Notes: a model not told the origin generated them from the sequence alone. Shown: positions 37,201-45,695, counted from the first letter of the stretch. The stretch is DNA of 64,000 nt from Candidatus Magnetocorallium paracelense (GCA_029001845.1 JAREWP010000063.1:1-64000), one strand, 5' to 3'. Numbers and translations are program-made.

Positions 37201-37776
37201 CTCCGTATTTTGTATACTTTTATGTATACCCACCCCGGGAAGAAACTGCTATTTATGGGAGGCGAGTTCGGACAATGGGGTGAGTGGAATCATATGGCCG
37301 GACTGGAGTGGCATCTTCTTGAAAAGGCAGAACATAAAGGTATTCAAAATTATATCAGAGATCTTAACAGGCTGTATAAATCCATAAGGTGTCTTTTTGA
37401 AGTCGACTTTAAAAACAACGGATTTGAGTGGATAGACTCGGAAAACGCCGATGAAAACATTATAGCCTATTTGAGAAAAGGAAAGGATCCCAGAAACTGC
37501 GTGCTCATTATTTTGAATTTTTCTCCCCTTCCTCGTGATCGTTACAGGATCGGTGTGCCATTTCCTGTTTTTTACAGAGAGCTGTTAAACAGCGATGCAG
37601 AGGAATATGGAGGCAACGGTAATGTCCTTCCCGGCGGAGGAGCACAGGCAGAAGAAGTGTCATGGCACGGACAACCCTATTCATTATCACTTTTAATACC
37701 GCCCCTCGGCTCTGTGGTTTTAATGCCCATGCCACAGGAGACGGACGATTTTCAGAAAACTATTAAAAAACTGTAA
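34225..37776 (+). CDS. glgB: 1,4-alpha-glucan branching enzyme, fused tandem duplication
   Basis: 1183 residues from GTG (AAGGAG 6 nt upstream; the earlier in-frame ATG lacks one). Normal GlgB is about 730. Residues 446-1183 form a complete GlgB: N1 module (KNPHSVLGIHYL), CBM48 (VHFSVWAPNAKRVSLVGPFN), GH13 barrel with nucleophile Asp in DGLRVDAVAS, acid Glu in MMIAEESTSWPG and Asp in LSHDEVVHLKGS, and a C-terminal sheet. Residues 1-445 repeat N1 and CBM48 (NFSLWAPGASRVSVVGSFNR) and then a degenerate barrel (VDALRTDSLAS) that breaks off before the acid-Glu region. So one active site and two sets of glucan-binding modules. It forms alpha-1,6 branches in glycogen. Its stop codon falls within the left end of an R2 repeat. 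Confidence 0.93.
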   Translation: MTSKINDDLIQDIVKARLTSPHSVLGHHYNSSDNSLFIRAFIPYAETITVLMGDKEKTVTKYPMKRVHEEGLFEAVLDGYKGDVKYKFEVEEEGGGSYSVNDPYAFTDSLFSDKDIETFKRGDCFDIYRKLGSHLYTYTNVRGVNFSLWAPGASRVSVVGSFNRWDGRRHQMRLLGDSGIWEIFIPDLVEGDLYKYEIKTEGGDVFLKTDPYAFLIEPCPNTAAIVSNLSDYKWNDSEWISKNNGITGWKLPLSVYDLDLKNCGTAENVKEFTPERFSEITERILPVIKEKNYTHIALSPTGIPIDIHAGIYSINSRNGSPDDFKAFVDSCHLAGIGVIIDWPPSAIKGTARELSFLDGTPLYEKEGHSDRSGFEFNYEQNEVSSFLLSNAAYWRDIFHVDALRTDSLASDLFVNAVNRRGEEFNPIHMLVRDYNPKESLRSEDKKGLIKYGHKNPHSVLGIHYLDKINSMVIRAFIPDTEHMYVIDDIRDHIIYEMTSVDDTGIYESIIPGGYRNLKYRLHAVEKEGAPFTIHDPYSVTDVMLSEFDRHLFAQGNHYRIFEKFGAHKKAYKDIQGVHFSVWAPNAKRVSLVGPFNKWDGRRHQMRLLGAGGIWEIFVPGLCEGDLYKYEIMAQNGDIFLKTDPFAFYTEVPPNTASIVQDVTGKYEWKDSEWIEKRSKTNNWERPVSIYEVHPGSWQKGPDNRFLTYRELADRLIPYVKDMGFTHIELMPIAEHPYDPSWGYQVTNFYAPTSRFGKPEDLMEFIDRCHQNDIGVILDWVTAHFPKDAFALAWFDGTSLYEHSDPRQGEHRDWGTLIFNYGRHEIENFLISNALFWLEKYHFDGLRVDAVASMLYLDYSRSEGDWIPNKYGGRENLDAIEFLKHTNYLVHKEIPGVMMIAEESTSWPGVTKPLEHGGLGFGFKWNMGWMHDTLYYMSKDPVHRKYHHKNLTFGILYAFSENFVLSLSHDEVVHLKGSLLKKMSGDDSQKFANLRILYTFMYTHPGKKLLFMGGEFGQWGEWNHMAGLEWHLLEKAEHKGIQNYIRDLNRLYKSIRCLFEVDFKNNGFEWIDSENADENIIAYLRKGKDPRNCVLIILNFSPLPRDRYRIGVPFPVFYRELLNSDAEEYGGNGNVLPGGGAQAEEVSWHGQPYSLSLLIPPLGSVVLMPMPQETDDFQKTIKKL

Positions 37777-37920
37777 CTCTCAGGTACAAGGCTGAAGACT
37801 GAAGGCAAAAGCAAAAAATCATAAGTGCGTCGGCCAATAAAAAAACTTAATGTTTTATCAATAGCGCATGTATTAACCAGACTCTCTTCAGCCTTCAGTC
37901 TATACACCTAAGTAGTTACA
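37773..37920. repeat. R2 palindromic repeat, copy 3
   Basis: Left end GTAACTCTCAGGTACAAGGC; right end TATACACCTAAGTAGTTAC. Inner arms GGCTGAAGACTGAAGGC and CTTCAGCCTTCAGTC. The first bases supply the TAA stop codon of glgB. Confidence 0.85.
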
Positions 37921-37945
37921 AAAAACTATAAACAGGAGGAGTTAA

Positions 37946-39250
37946 ATGAGTGAACCGCAAAAAATGATTATTTACAATCTGTTTCCACTTCTTGCAGGAA
38001 AGTTCGATCAATGGGACAGCCATTTGGAGAGGGCTGCGGAAATGGGATTTAACTGGATTTTTGTCAACCCGATCCAGTATCCCGGTTTTTCGGGAAGCCT
38101 CTACTCGATTAAGGATTACTTCGCCTTTCACCAATTAATGATCAATGAAGAAAGCAAAGACGATCCCAAAACCCAGATAAAAAAGATGCTCAACCATGCC
38201 GATAAGCTGGGTCTTAAAGTCATGGTCGATCTTGTTATAAACCACTGCGCCGTTGACTCGGCCTATGTAAAGGACAGCCCCCAGTGGTTCGAGTGGGAAA
38301 ACGGACAGGTTGCACACCCCTTTTGCATGGAGAACGGTCATAAAGTAGTGTGGGGAGATCTTGCGAAATTCAATCACAGACATACGAACGATCCGGAAGG
38401 TCTTTATAAATTTTTTAAAAGCATCGTCGATTTTTTGGTTGACTGTGGTTTTTCCGGTTTTCGCTGCGACGCGGCCTATCAGTTACCGAGAAATCTCTGG
38501 GAGAGGCTGATTAAAGATACAAAACATAAGAATCCGGATATACTCTTTTTCGCAGAGACGCTGGGATGTACGGCCGATCAGACGAGAAGGACCGCTGAAG
38601 CAGGTTTTGATTATATCTTCAACAGCAGCAAATGGTGGGATTTCGAAGGACACTGGCTCATGGAGAATTATGAGCTCACAAGAAGTATCGCTCCCTCTAT
38701 CGGATTTCCCGAAAGTCACGATACCATACGCCTGTGCGAGGAGTATCACGGGAACATCAATGCTCTCAAACTGAGATATCTCTTTACAGCTCTTTTTTCC
38801 GGCGGAGTTATGATGCCTATCGGGTTTGAGTATGGTTTTCGGAGAAGTCTCCATGTCGTGAAATCAAGACCGGAGGATTGGGAGGACACAGGTAACGATC
38901 TGACAGGTTTCATAAAGAAAGTAAACGATATAAAGGGACAATATTCCATCTTCCATGAAGACTCCCCTACACAGAGACTGTATTGCTGCCACAATCCCAA
39001 TGTCGTCATCTTCTGGAAGGGCTCTACACGATCAAAGGAGGAGGCTCTTCTTATTTATAACAAAGATATCCATAATAAGCAAAATGTGTACATAGAAAGC
39101 CTGAGTCATTTTATACAGGCAGGCTCACCTCTTTCCGATGTCTCACCGGAATATCCGATGGAGTTTATACCGGAGCCTTTTTCATACGATTTAAATCCCG
39201 GACAGGGATTGATCTACGTGACAACGAGAGATGTGGACCGCGAATACTAA
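37946..39250 (+). CDS. GH13 alpha-amylase family enzyme, GlgE-like
   Basis: 434 residues starting at ATG after AGGAGGAG. It is a bare catalytic barrel with all GH13 regions: region I VMVDLVINH, region II nucleophile Asp in GFRCDAAYQLP, region III acid Glu in LFFAETLGCT, region IV SHD in FPESHDT. The stretch from FAETLGCT through FNSSKWWDF to IAPSIGFPESHDT is characteristic of maltosyltransferase GlgE and its relatives, but GlgE is about 650-700 residues with N-terminal domains, which are missing here. Transfer or hydrolysis on alpha-glucans is likely; the exact reaction cannot be fixed. It lies downstream of glgB, separated only by an R2 element, so a joint glycogen-related role is plausible. 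Confidence 0.85.
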   Translation: MSEPQKMIIYNLFPLLAGKFDQWDSHLERAAEMGFNWIFVNPIQYPGFSGSLYSIKDYFAFHQLMINEESKDDPKTQIKKMLNHADKLGLKVMVDLVINHCAVDSAYVKDSPQWFEWENGQVAHPFCMENGHKVVWGDLAKFNHRHTNDPEGLYKFFKSIVDFLVDCGFSGFRCDAAYQLPRNLWERLIKDTKHKNPDILFFAETLGCTADQTRRTAEAGFDYIFNSSKWWDFEGHWLMENYELTRSIAPSIGFPESHDTIRLCEEYHGNINALKLRYLFTALFSGGVMMPIGFEYGFRRSLHVVKSRPEDWEDTGNDLTGFIKKVNDIKGQYSIFHEDSPTQRLYCCHNPNVVIFWKGSTRSKEEALLIYNKDIHNKQNVYIESLSHFIQAGSPLSDVSPEYPMEFIPEPFSYDLNPGQGLIYVTTRDVDREY

Positions 39251-39370
39251 CGAATAGCCCTAAGAAAATGTTTATAACGGGCAGAGCGAATTAACGCTCT
39301 GCCATGAACCTTTCTATCCACAGAATCGGAATCGTTGACAGGTTGCGCCTTTTTCTGTTATTTTTACCTC

Positions 39371-40165
39371 ATGAGAGCTCTTGGGACAATCATGGCAGTA
39401 TCCGTTATCTGTATGTTTTGGGGCGCTCCTTTGATGGCGTTTGATGTGAAAGGTCTTCAGCCGATTCAACCTGACGGCGTGTTTTCTACGTTTTCGACAA
39501 GACCAAGAGCGACAGGTACTCTTTCCTATGCCATTGAAGTGGAAAAGTCCATAGATCCGGACTTTTACAGATTATCGTCCGCCTTTTCCTACGGTCCGGC
39601 GGAAAATTTCGAGCTGGACATGACAATACCCTATCGTATGGATTCCGATGAGGCAGGCGCCGGTTTCGAGGATATATCTCTGGGGCTTAAACACAGATTT
39701 ATTAAAGAAAACACATACACTCCGGAGCTGGCGTATTTGTTGACCTATTCTCCTTCCATTGGAAAAGAGGAGATATCGATGGACGGCCGTTATGGAATCG
39801 GCATTATCACCTCCAAGAAAATCGGACCCTTTATGACACATCTCAATATTTTTTATCATGATACAGAAAACAGCGATCTCCACGAAGAGCTCGATCTCAG
39901 GCTGGGATTCGATCTGTCAGCAACTCATAATCTCAATTTGTTGGGAGAAGTTCTGATTAAGAACAGCCATTTCACCAGTAATGTTGATTCCATAGAGGGA
40001 AGAATCGGCTACAGATACAGACCTGCCGATTTCCTCTATACAAATTTTGGACTTGGCTATGACTTTAAAAACCGGTCTCCCGAATTGAGACTCTTTCTAT
40101 CCTTCACATTCACCTATCCTGAAAAGAAGGCGGAAGTCAAGAGAATTTACGAGCAGGAAGAGTGA
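39371..40165 (+). CDS. outer-membrane beta-barrel protein
   Basis: 264 residues from ATG (MRALGTIMAVSV). Signal peptide with likely cleavage after MAFD or nearby (residue 22-24). The mature protein has alternating amphipathic strands (FELDMTIPYRM, ISLGLKHRFI, ELAYLLTYSPS, YGIGIITSKKIG) resembling the meta-pathway/alpha-amylase-adjacent transporter barrels. No ribosome site is evident. It ends 4 bp before tatB, so it is probably the first gene of a barrel-tatB-tatC unit; whether it depends on Tat is unknown (no twin arginine). Confidence 0.75.
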   Translation: MRALGTIMAVSVICMFWGAPLMAFDVKGLQPIQPDGVFSTFSTRPRATGTLSYAIEVEKSIDPDFYRLSSAFSYGPAENFELDMTIPYRMDSDEAGAGFEDISLGLKHRFIKENTYTPELAYLLTYSPSIGKEEISMDGRYGIGIITSKKIGPFMTHLNIFYHDTENSDLHEELDLRLGFDLSATHNLNLLGEVLIKNSHFTSNVDSIEGRIGYRYRPADFLYTNFGLGYDFKNRSPELRLFLSFTFTYPEKKAEVKRIYEQEE

Positions 40166-40169
40166 TAGC

Positions 40170-40472
40170 ATGTTCGATCTGGGTTTTCAGGAATTGGTTC
40201 TCATTTTTGTTGTGTCCCTGCTTGTGTTGGGTCCTAAAAAACTCCCTGAATTCGGGAGAACCCTTGGAAAGGGCATGGCCGAGTTCAGACGGGCCTTTCA
40301 CGGGCTAAGGGCTTATATGGACTCCGAAATAAAGGATATACAGAATCCTGTCAAAAGTGAGTACCTTGCCGTAAAGGACGAAATATTGAGCACAAAAGAG
40401 AGTGTCCTTACTACCGGTGAGCAGGACAAGGATACAAAGAAACAGCCCTTATCTCCTAAAGAAGAGGAATGA
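40170..40472 (+). CDS. tatB: Sec-independent translocase TatA/TatB family protein
   Basis: 100 residues: short periplasmic start (MFDLGFQEL), one transmembrane helix (VLIFVVSLLVLGPKKLPEFG), the hinge GPKKLPE, an amphipathic helix (GKGMAEFRRAFHGL) and a charged tail. Glu in FQELVLIF favours TatB over TatA, and so does the longer tail; a dual-function TatA cannot be excluded. It lies 4 bp after the barrel gene and 100 bp before tatC. Confidence 0.9.
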   Translation: MFDLGFQELVLIFVVSLLVLGPKKLPEFGRTLGKGMAEFRRAFHGLRAYMDSEIKDIQNPVKSEYLAVKDEILSTKESVLTTGEQDKDTKKQPLSPKEEE

Positions 40473-40572
40473 ACCTGCATCGCAGTCATCTCTTAAAAGC
40501 ACAATAGAACGCTTTGCTATAAAATATTTTGAATCCCTTTGAATCAATTTTCAGGTTAAAGTTAAACAGCAT

Positions 40573-41376
40573 ATGGACAATGAAAAACAGATGCCCTTTA
40601 CCGAGCATCTCGGCGAGCTGAGACGGAGAATCCTTATATCCATTGCATCTGTTTTTGTCATATTCCTCTGTACATTTCACTTTTCAGAATACATATTCGA
40701 AGCAATCACCCTGCCAATGAAGGAGGATATATTCTTTTCTCTTGACCCCCCTTTTGTACAGTTCGTCCCTAAAAATGTAGAGCAGACATCCCTGGTTTTT
40801 CTAGCCCCTGCCGAGGCGTTCTGGATGCACCTTAAAATATCTTTGATGACAGCCCTCGCTATTTGTATCCCTGTCATTTTATACCAGATTTGGCAATTTA
40901 CGGCCCCTGGATTGTTGCAACATGAGAGGAAATATTTTCTTCCATTTATATTTGCCGGTACTTCACTCTTTATGATCGGCGCCTTTTTTTGTTTTATTTT
41001 AGTTCTACCCTTTGCAATGGGTTTTTTGCTTACTTACAAGACAGGTTCTCTCACGCCAATGATATCGGTAGGCAGCTACGTGGATTTCACTCTTAAATTC
41101 ATACTTGCCTTTGGCGTGGTTTTTGAGCTTCCGATAGCTCTGATTTTTCTGACCAAGATCGGTGTAGTAACTCCTGCAAAGCTGAGAAAAAACAGAAAAT
41201 ACGCAATTATTATGGCATTTGTCGCAGCCGCCATGTTGACACCTACGCCTGATGCTTTTAATCAGACTCTGATGGCCGGCCCCATAATTGTCCTCTACGA
41301 GCTTGGCATTCTGGCATCGGTTCTCTTTTACAAAGAGAGAAAACCTGAGGATGAGAAGAGTATTGTCCCGGAGTAA
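40573..41376 (+). CDS. tatC: Sec-independent protein translocase TatC
   Basis: 267-residue inner-membrane protein with the six-helix TatC fold. The N-terminal MPFTEHLGELRRRI motif that binds twin-arginine signals, the conserved FxAPxEAFW (LVFLAPAEAFWMHLK), YQIWQFTAPGL and the late PTPDAFNQTLMAGP segment are all present. With TatB it forms the signal-peptide receptor for folded, often cofactor-bearing, proteins. Followed 4 bp later by a small gene. Confidence 0.96.
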   Translation: MDNEKQMPFTEHLGELRRRILISIASVFVIFLCTFHFSEYIFEAITLPMKEDIFFSLDPPFVQFVPKNVEQTSLVFLAPAEAFWMHLKISLMTALAICIPVILYQIWQFTAPGLLQHERKYFLPFIFAGTSLFMIGAFFCFILVLPFAMGFLLTYKTGSLTPMISVGSYVDFTLKFILAFGVVFELPIALIFLTKIGVVTPAKLRKNRKYAIIMAFVAAAMLTPTPDAFNQTLMAGPIIVLYELGILASVLFYKERKPEDEKSIVPE

Positions 41377-41379
41377 AGC

Positions 41380-41691
41380 ATGACCGATTTCAGGGGGAAA
41401 AGTCTAAAAGCGATTATCAAAGACGTAGGCGAAGGATACATAACAATAAACCCTATCTTTCTTAAGTCCGTTAAAAACGATCAGTTAAAGCCCTTTCTCG
41501 ATGAAATCAATAAATACTCGGCAGAGTTAAGGTCTCAGAAATTCCCGTATAACGATACAAAATTAATAAGAGAGAGAAACATGAGATTGCAAAGGCTGAG
41601 TTCCGCCTCCTTTATTATAAGAAATTATGCAAAGGAGAGAAGGATACGATTCGACGGAGACAGTAGGCTCCCGGGCAGAAAGAGATGGTAA
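41380..41691 (+). CDS. small basic protein of unknown function in the tat operon
   Basis: 103 residues, 3 bp after the tatC stop, same strand, no ribosome site of its own, so translational coupling is expected. The product is hydrophilic and basic near the end (IIRNYAKERRIRF, LPGRKRW), with no signal peptide or membrane helix. I do not recognise the family. Confidence 0.65.
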   Translation: MTDFRGKSLKAIIKDVGEGYITINPIFLKSVKNDQLKPFLDEINKYSAELRSQKFPYNDTKLIRERNMRLQRLSSASFIIRNYAKERRIRFDGDSRLPGRKRW

Positions 41692-41768
41692 AGACTGTTT
41701 TCTTAACTGACTGCTGACAACTAAATGTTTTTTAAGGAGCGAAGCACCTTAAGTTAATGGTATTGAGT

Positions 41769-44213
41769 TTAACGTTCCAATAACCTTTTTGTAATACCCT
41801 GCATAACCAAAAGGGAGAGTTCAGGGTTTGTATACAAAATATTTTTAAAAGAATTTCCAGATAATTTAATAGTCAACAAGTTGGCGCCTGCAACAACGGA
41901 AGCTGTTCTCGGTATATCACATACTACCGAAATTTCTCCTATAACATCTCCCTCTTTAACGGTAGAGATTCTTTCATCGCTGCCGTCTTTTGAGGTAATA
42001 ATGATATCCGCCGATCCTTCGATTATTATATACAGAGAGTCACCAATGTCGCCACTTTTGACGAGAGTCTCGTTTTTTGAAAATCTTACCTCCTCCATGG
42101 CCTTAGCCAGGGAGTCGAGTTCCGTCTCGTCCAGCGTTTGGAAAAGCTTAATGTTGTGCAAATATATATGTCGCTGTATGATTGTCGTATTCGACTGCCG
42201 GCTGGAGTTTTCATAGAGTTTATTTATAACGTCTTCGATCAAATAACTTCGAACAGTGTCAAAACTAAAATCGAACGTAATTTTCATTTCTGCGGCAATG
42301 TACAGCGAGGTTGCAACGATATATTCGTTTTTTTTATAACTGCTTAGTAGATTGTTCAAAACTTTGTGATAGTTTATGGTTTCTCCGGTGTTTTTATCGG
42401 CTTTATATATATTTTGAAATAACGTTTCTACGGAACGTGAGATATCTTCATTGAAAACTCCTCCGATTGTTTTATGCAGCGTCTCCTCATCGAAGTCTTT
42501 ATTGATTATTGAATACAGATTGTTTACAATCCTCTCATCTGCAATAAGTGCAAGGGTTGTTTTAAGTGCATTAAAAGATCTTACGATATCCGATCTAATT
42601 AAATGGCGCAGATACTTAATCGAGTACTTTGAGCTTGCCTGCAATTGCAGCACATATTTCGATTTTTCAACTAATTCATCTATTATTGGTTTAATTTTCG
42701 AATTTAAAACACTATCCAAGTCTGTCAGCTCGGAGATGATTGCCTTGTGCGTTGTATCTTCTATTTCATAAGTATCTTTAATGCCCTTTAAAACATCTGC
42801 CGATACATTTGGATTTTGAAGCGTTTTTTCCAGTACTTTTTTATATGAGTTAATTTGAAGTCTCTTTTCAACGGAGAAATCACTGCTTTCGGTGAAGAGT
42901 TCGTTGTCTTCGATCTTTAATTCATTGATTATTTTATTATGTTCCGTTGAACCGATTCCTGTTTGATCCCTCATTTTTTCAAGCATAACGATATTATCCT
43001 GATCCAGAATACCATTGCTTAATAAATCTTTCATTGTCTCTTTATATTTTTGAATTCGTACATTATATTGTTTTTCATTGAGAACATAGGTGTAGTATAT
43101 CTCTTGGAGATCTCTGGTCGGAGGTTCTTCATTTTTCAGCTTCTTTAAATATTGTTTTGCAAATCTGTCCTGAACAAAGTTTTTCTCTTTTCTGTGGATT
43201 TCATGCCATAAAACAATCGTTGAAATGACTATAACAATAAAATGGAAAAGAGCATACCAAGCCGGGAAATTGCTGTAAGACGGGGCGCCTGCAAATATAT
43301 AATAGATATTAAAAGCGCTAAAGGCTGCAACAGTAAATACGATATGAGTAATATCGCCTTGAGAAAACCCTTTTGTCGATGTGCTGTTTTGGAGCATTTT
43401 TTCAAAGTATAAAAACAGATAGTAACCAAAAAAGGAAAAAAAGAGTTGTGTTAGAACCAGGGCGGCCCATTTAGGGATAAAAGGCATAAAGAAAAACCCG
43501 GGATCGTTAATTTTATACAGCAGATTTTCTTCAACCGCCCAGAGGCCGCTGTAGTAGTAATCCCAACTTCCTGCATAGAGATAGTTGTAGAAGTAGAATG
43601 AAAAAACCAATCCCGGGAAAGCATATACCGTAAATCTTCTTGAGTTGACGCCCATCTCGCGCCAATGAGAGTTTTCCAAATCTATATCGGGGCAGTTTTT
43701 TTTGCAGGCCGTACATGTTTCACACTTCGATGTCTGAAAGGCGCCGTAACTATAACTGCCTGAGACACAATAGATCTTCTCTACGATTGAAACAGGACAG
43801 AGAAAGTTGCACCAGCTTTTGCCACTATATAAAATTCCGGTGAAAAAGGCCAGGAAGATCACCAATATAAAAAAACCTGCCAAAAAGTGCGTGTTTGAAT
43901 TCAAAACTGTGGCTCTGAGTATAAAAGCGACAAAGAGAAACCAGAACTGAAAAGCAAAAAAGTTTTCTTCGAACCATTTGGGAATCTTTCTTCTTTTGAA
44001 TTTTATATTTTGAGAAATCTTGGAAAAAAAAGCCAAAGGGCAGATACGCCTCCATGTATGATACCCGAAGAGTACAATAAAAACAGGAATAACCGGAACG
44101 ACCAATATCCATACATACACAGTTGCATCATACTTCATAAACAGCAGTATCTCAAGGCCTGCAAAAACAAGGAGAGTTGCTGTCTGTAGAATAAACTGTA
44201 CCTTTTTACTCAT
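41769..44213 (-). CDS. membrane 4Fe-4S protein with C-terminal cyclic-nucleotide-binding domain
   Basis: 814 residues from the ATG giving MSKKVQF (a TTG six codons earlier is also open). The N-terminal half has about six to eight transmembrane helices of the NapH/NosR/CcoG type: a CPLAFF cysteine in the first loop, WCNFLCPVSIVEKIY, and a ferredoxin motif CETCTACKKNCP near residue 165. A central cytoplasmic region (about 355-680) is helical with no known family. The last 125 residues form a cNMP-binding/CRP-like domain (LFQTLDETELDSLA, VKSGDIGDSLYIIIEG, the phosphate-binding GDVIGEISVVCDIPRTASV). So it couples a membrane redox module with a cyclic-nucleotide or regulatory sensor. The partner is unknown; two cyclases lie downstream in the window. 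Confidence 0.88.
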   Translation of the reverse strand: MSKKVQFILQTATLLVFAGLEILLFMKYDATVYVWILVVPVIPVFIVLFGYHTWRRICPLAFFSKISQNIKFKRRKIPKWFEENFFAFQFWFLFVAFILRATVLNSNTHFLAGFFILVIFLAFFTGILYSGKSWCNFLCPVSIVEKIYCVSGSYSYGAFQTSKCETCTACKKNCPDIDLENSHWREMGVNSRRFTVYAFPGLVFSFYFYNYLYAGSWDYYYSGLWAVEENLLYKINDPGFFFMPFIPKWAALVLTQLFFSFFGYYLFLYFEKMLQNSTSTKGFSQGDITHIVFTVAAFSAFNIYYIFAGAPSYSNFPAWYALFHFIVIVISTIVLWHEIHRKEKNFVQDRFAKQYLKKLKNEEPPTRDLQEIYYTYVLNEKQYNVRIQKYKETMKDLLSNGILDQDNIVMLEKMRDQTGIGSTEHNKIINELKIEDNELFTESSDFSVEKRLQINSYKKVLEKTLQNPNVSADVLKGIKDTYEIEDTTHKAIISELTDLDSVLNSKIKPIIDELVEKSKYVLQLQASSKYSIKYLRHLIRSDIVRSFNALKTTLALIADERIVNNLYSIINKDFDEETLHKTIGGVFNEDISRSVETLFQNIYKADKNTGETINYHKVLNNLLSSYKKNEYIVATSLYIAAEMKITFDFSFDTVRSYLIEDVINKLYENSSRQSNTTIIQRHIYLHNIKLFQTLDETELDSLAKAMEEVRFSKNETLVKSGDIGDSLYIIIEGSADIIITSKDGSDERISTVKEGDVIGEISVVCDIPRTASVVAGANLLTIKLSGNSFKNILYTNPELSLLVMQGITKRLLER

Positions 44214-44795
44214 GGCTTTTATGATACACAATAATCGTGATCTTATGAAGCTCCTTGTTGCTTTATTCTATAAACTATTCATTATTTATAAGGTATAGGT
44301 TAAAAAATTTTGTTGTTTTTTTGCGCACAATTTCATTTATAAGCGACTAAGTTGTTACAATTATTTTACATCTGCTTTCCGTGAGCATGCATATATTAAC
44401 AAATAGCGATATAAAAATCATATCTGAAAAAATAAAGAGGGCAAACCGAACCCGACAAGCGATCACCATACAAGTTTCAAGATATAAGGCAGAAGGCATA
44501 AGTTAATAAATCTCGGTGCTTTTTTGCACGCAATTTCACTTATAAGGGTCTGTTTTAATTGATGATTTTCTGTTGACGATTGGCGATTGGCATTTTTTTG
44601 GATCAACCGAAACCGGTATTTAAAAGAGCTTGAAACAACCCTCAAGCTGGAAATGGCCAAGATAAAAGCCAATATCCTTAATTGAATAGCAGGTATGTTG
44701 GCAGCCCGGGCCGCCATAGTTGCTACTCCGGTCAAACTGCTTTAATCCTCATTTCCCCAATCCCTCTTCCGCTCAATTTAGGTTATAATAAGCAT
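44214..44795. other. spacer without gene
   Basis: About 580 bp with an R2 end fragment (44325-44359) and duplicated phrases (TTTTTGCACGCAATTTCACTT at 44521 resembles 44330). No supported gene. The upstream ORF extension of the antitoxin (44682 onward) is read as non-coding, because the antitoxin family start is at 44796. Confidence 0.5.
44325..44359. repeat. R2 end fragment
   Basis: GCGCACAATTTCATTTATAA and GACTAAGTTGTTAC match the palindrome variant at 58146-58190. Confidence 0.4.
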
Positions 44796-45026
44796 ATGGA
44801 AACCGACACCGCACAAATAGACGAAATCAGCGAAATGCTGATCGGGCTGCCCGACAATACTCTTCGTGAGATCAAGACCTTTGTTGCTTTTCAACGTGAA
44901 AAACAGCGTAAGCATGAAGCCTTTGTTGAAGAAACACTTAAAGCTGAACGGGATGGTAATTATATTGACTGCAATTCAGCAGATGATTTTCTTTCCGCGA
45001 TTGAAACCGCAGTTGATGACAATTAA
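44796..45026 (+). CDS. antitoxin-like protein
   Basis: 76 residues starting METDTAQIDEISEMLIGL, helical and acidic, ending AIETAVDDN. The composition (acidic, short, immediately before a RelE/ParE-type toxin remnant with overlapping start) is that of a type II antitoxin; the exact family was not recognised. There is no good ribosome site. The start was chosen as the first methionine of the coherent helical part. Confidence 0.6.
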   Translation: METDTAQIDEISEMLIGLPDNTLREIKTFVAFQREKQRKHEAFVEETLKAERDGNYIDCNSADDFLSAIETAVDDN

Positions 45027-45312
45027 GCCCGAAAAACCTTTCTAAAGAAAGCCGGGAAGTTAGTAAAGAATAATCCACCCCTCAAAGAAGCATTCAGGAA
45101 CCTGCACAACAAGCTTTCAGCCAATTCTTTTGACTCTTCTCTTAAAACTCATCGGCTCCACGGAAAGCTTGACGGCAAATATGCCCTGCTCTCTAACTTA
45201 TGACCTGAGAATCGTTTTTAAGCTGACTGACAATACAGTTCATCTCCTTAACATCGGTACTCATGATAATGAATTCAGATCAAGCCAATATTCATTTTTA
45301 ATGTTTATATAG
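45016..45312 (+). pseudogene. RelE/ParE-superfamily toxin, two frameshifts
   Basis: An ATG overlapping the antitoxin stop begins MTIKPEKPF. A one-base deletion then moves to the frame of LKKAGKLVKNNPPLKEAFRN and HRLHGKLDGKYA. A one-base insertion moves to CSLTYDLRIVFKLTDN and HLLNIGTHD. Joined, this is a complete toxin of the YafQ/RelE type (LHGKLKG..CSLTYDLRIVF..LLNIGTHDEVY). As it stands it makes no functional toxin. Sequencing error is possible, but two separate shifts in one gene make decay likelier. Confidence 0.85.
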
Positions 45313-45695
45313 TTTACAATAAAATGAAAATTTCCGTAGTATCTTATCAGCTAGACTTTCTCCTGGACAACCTCAAAACGTTTACTCTCTTAGTAAACAA
45401 AGCTACCCCCTTATCTCAAATCTCCATATTGATAATAATCCGATATTTTAGTTAGAATCAATCCTTGACCTTGATGGAATTATCCCGGGTAGCCTGGAAA
45501 TTCAAGGAGAAGGTAAGTGGAAAGTACCTGAGATTGTATTAATAAGGAACAATATGATAAGGCCAAAAAAGGTTGTGAAAGGTTACCAATAATAACTATA
45601 TCTCTAAAAAATAGAGGAAATAGAATTGTTGTTTATCCTATAGAATGTTTTAGAAGCAAATAAATCATAAATTTTAACCATATTAAGGAGAGAAT
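45313..45695. other. spacer with a coding-like fragment
   Basis: No complete gene. From about 45455 one frame reads LESILDLDGIIPGSLEIQGE and then KWKVPEIVLIRNN before stopping near 45590. The composition looks protein-like but no start or family is seen; possibly the end of a decayed gene. Confidence 0.4.
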
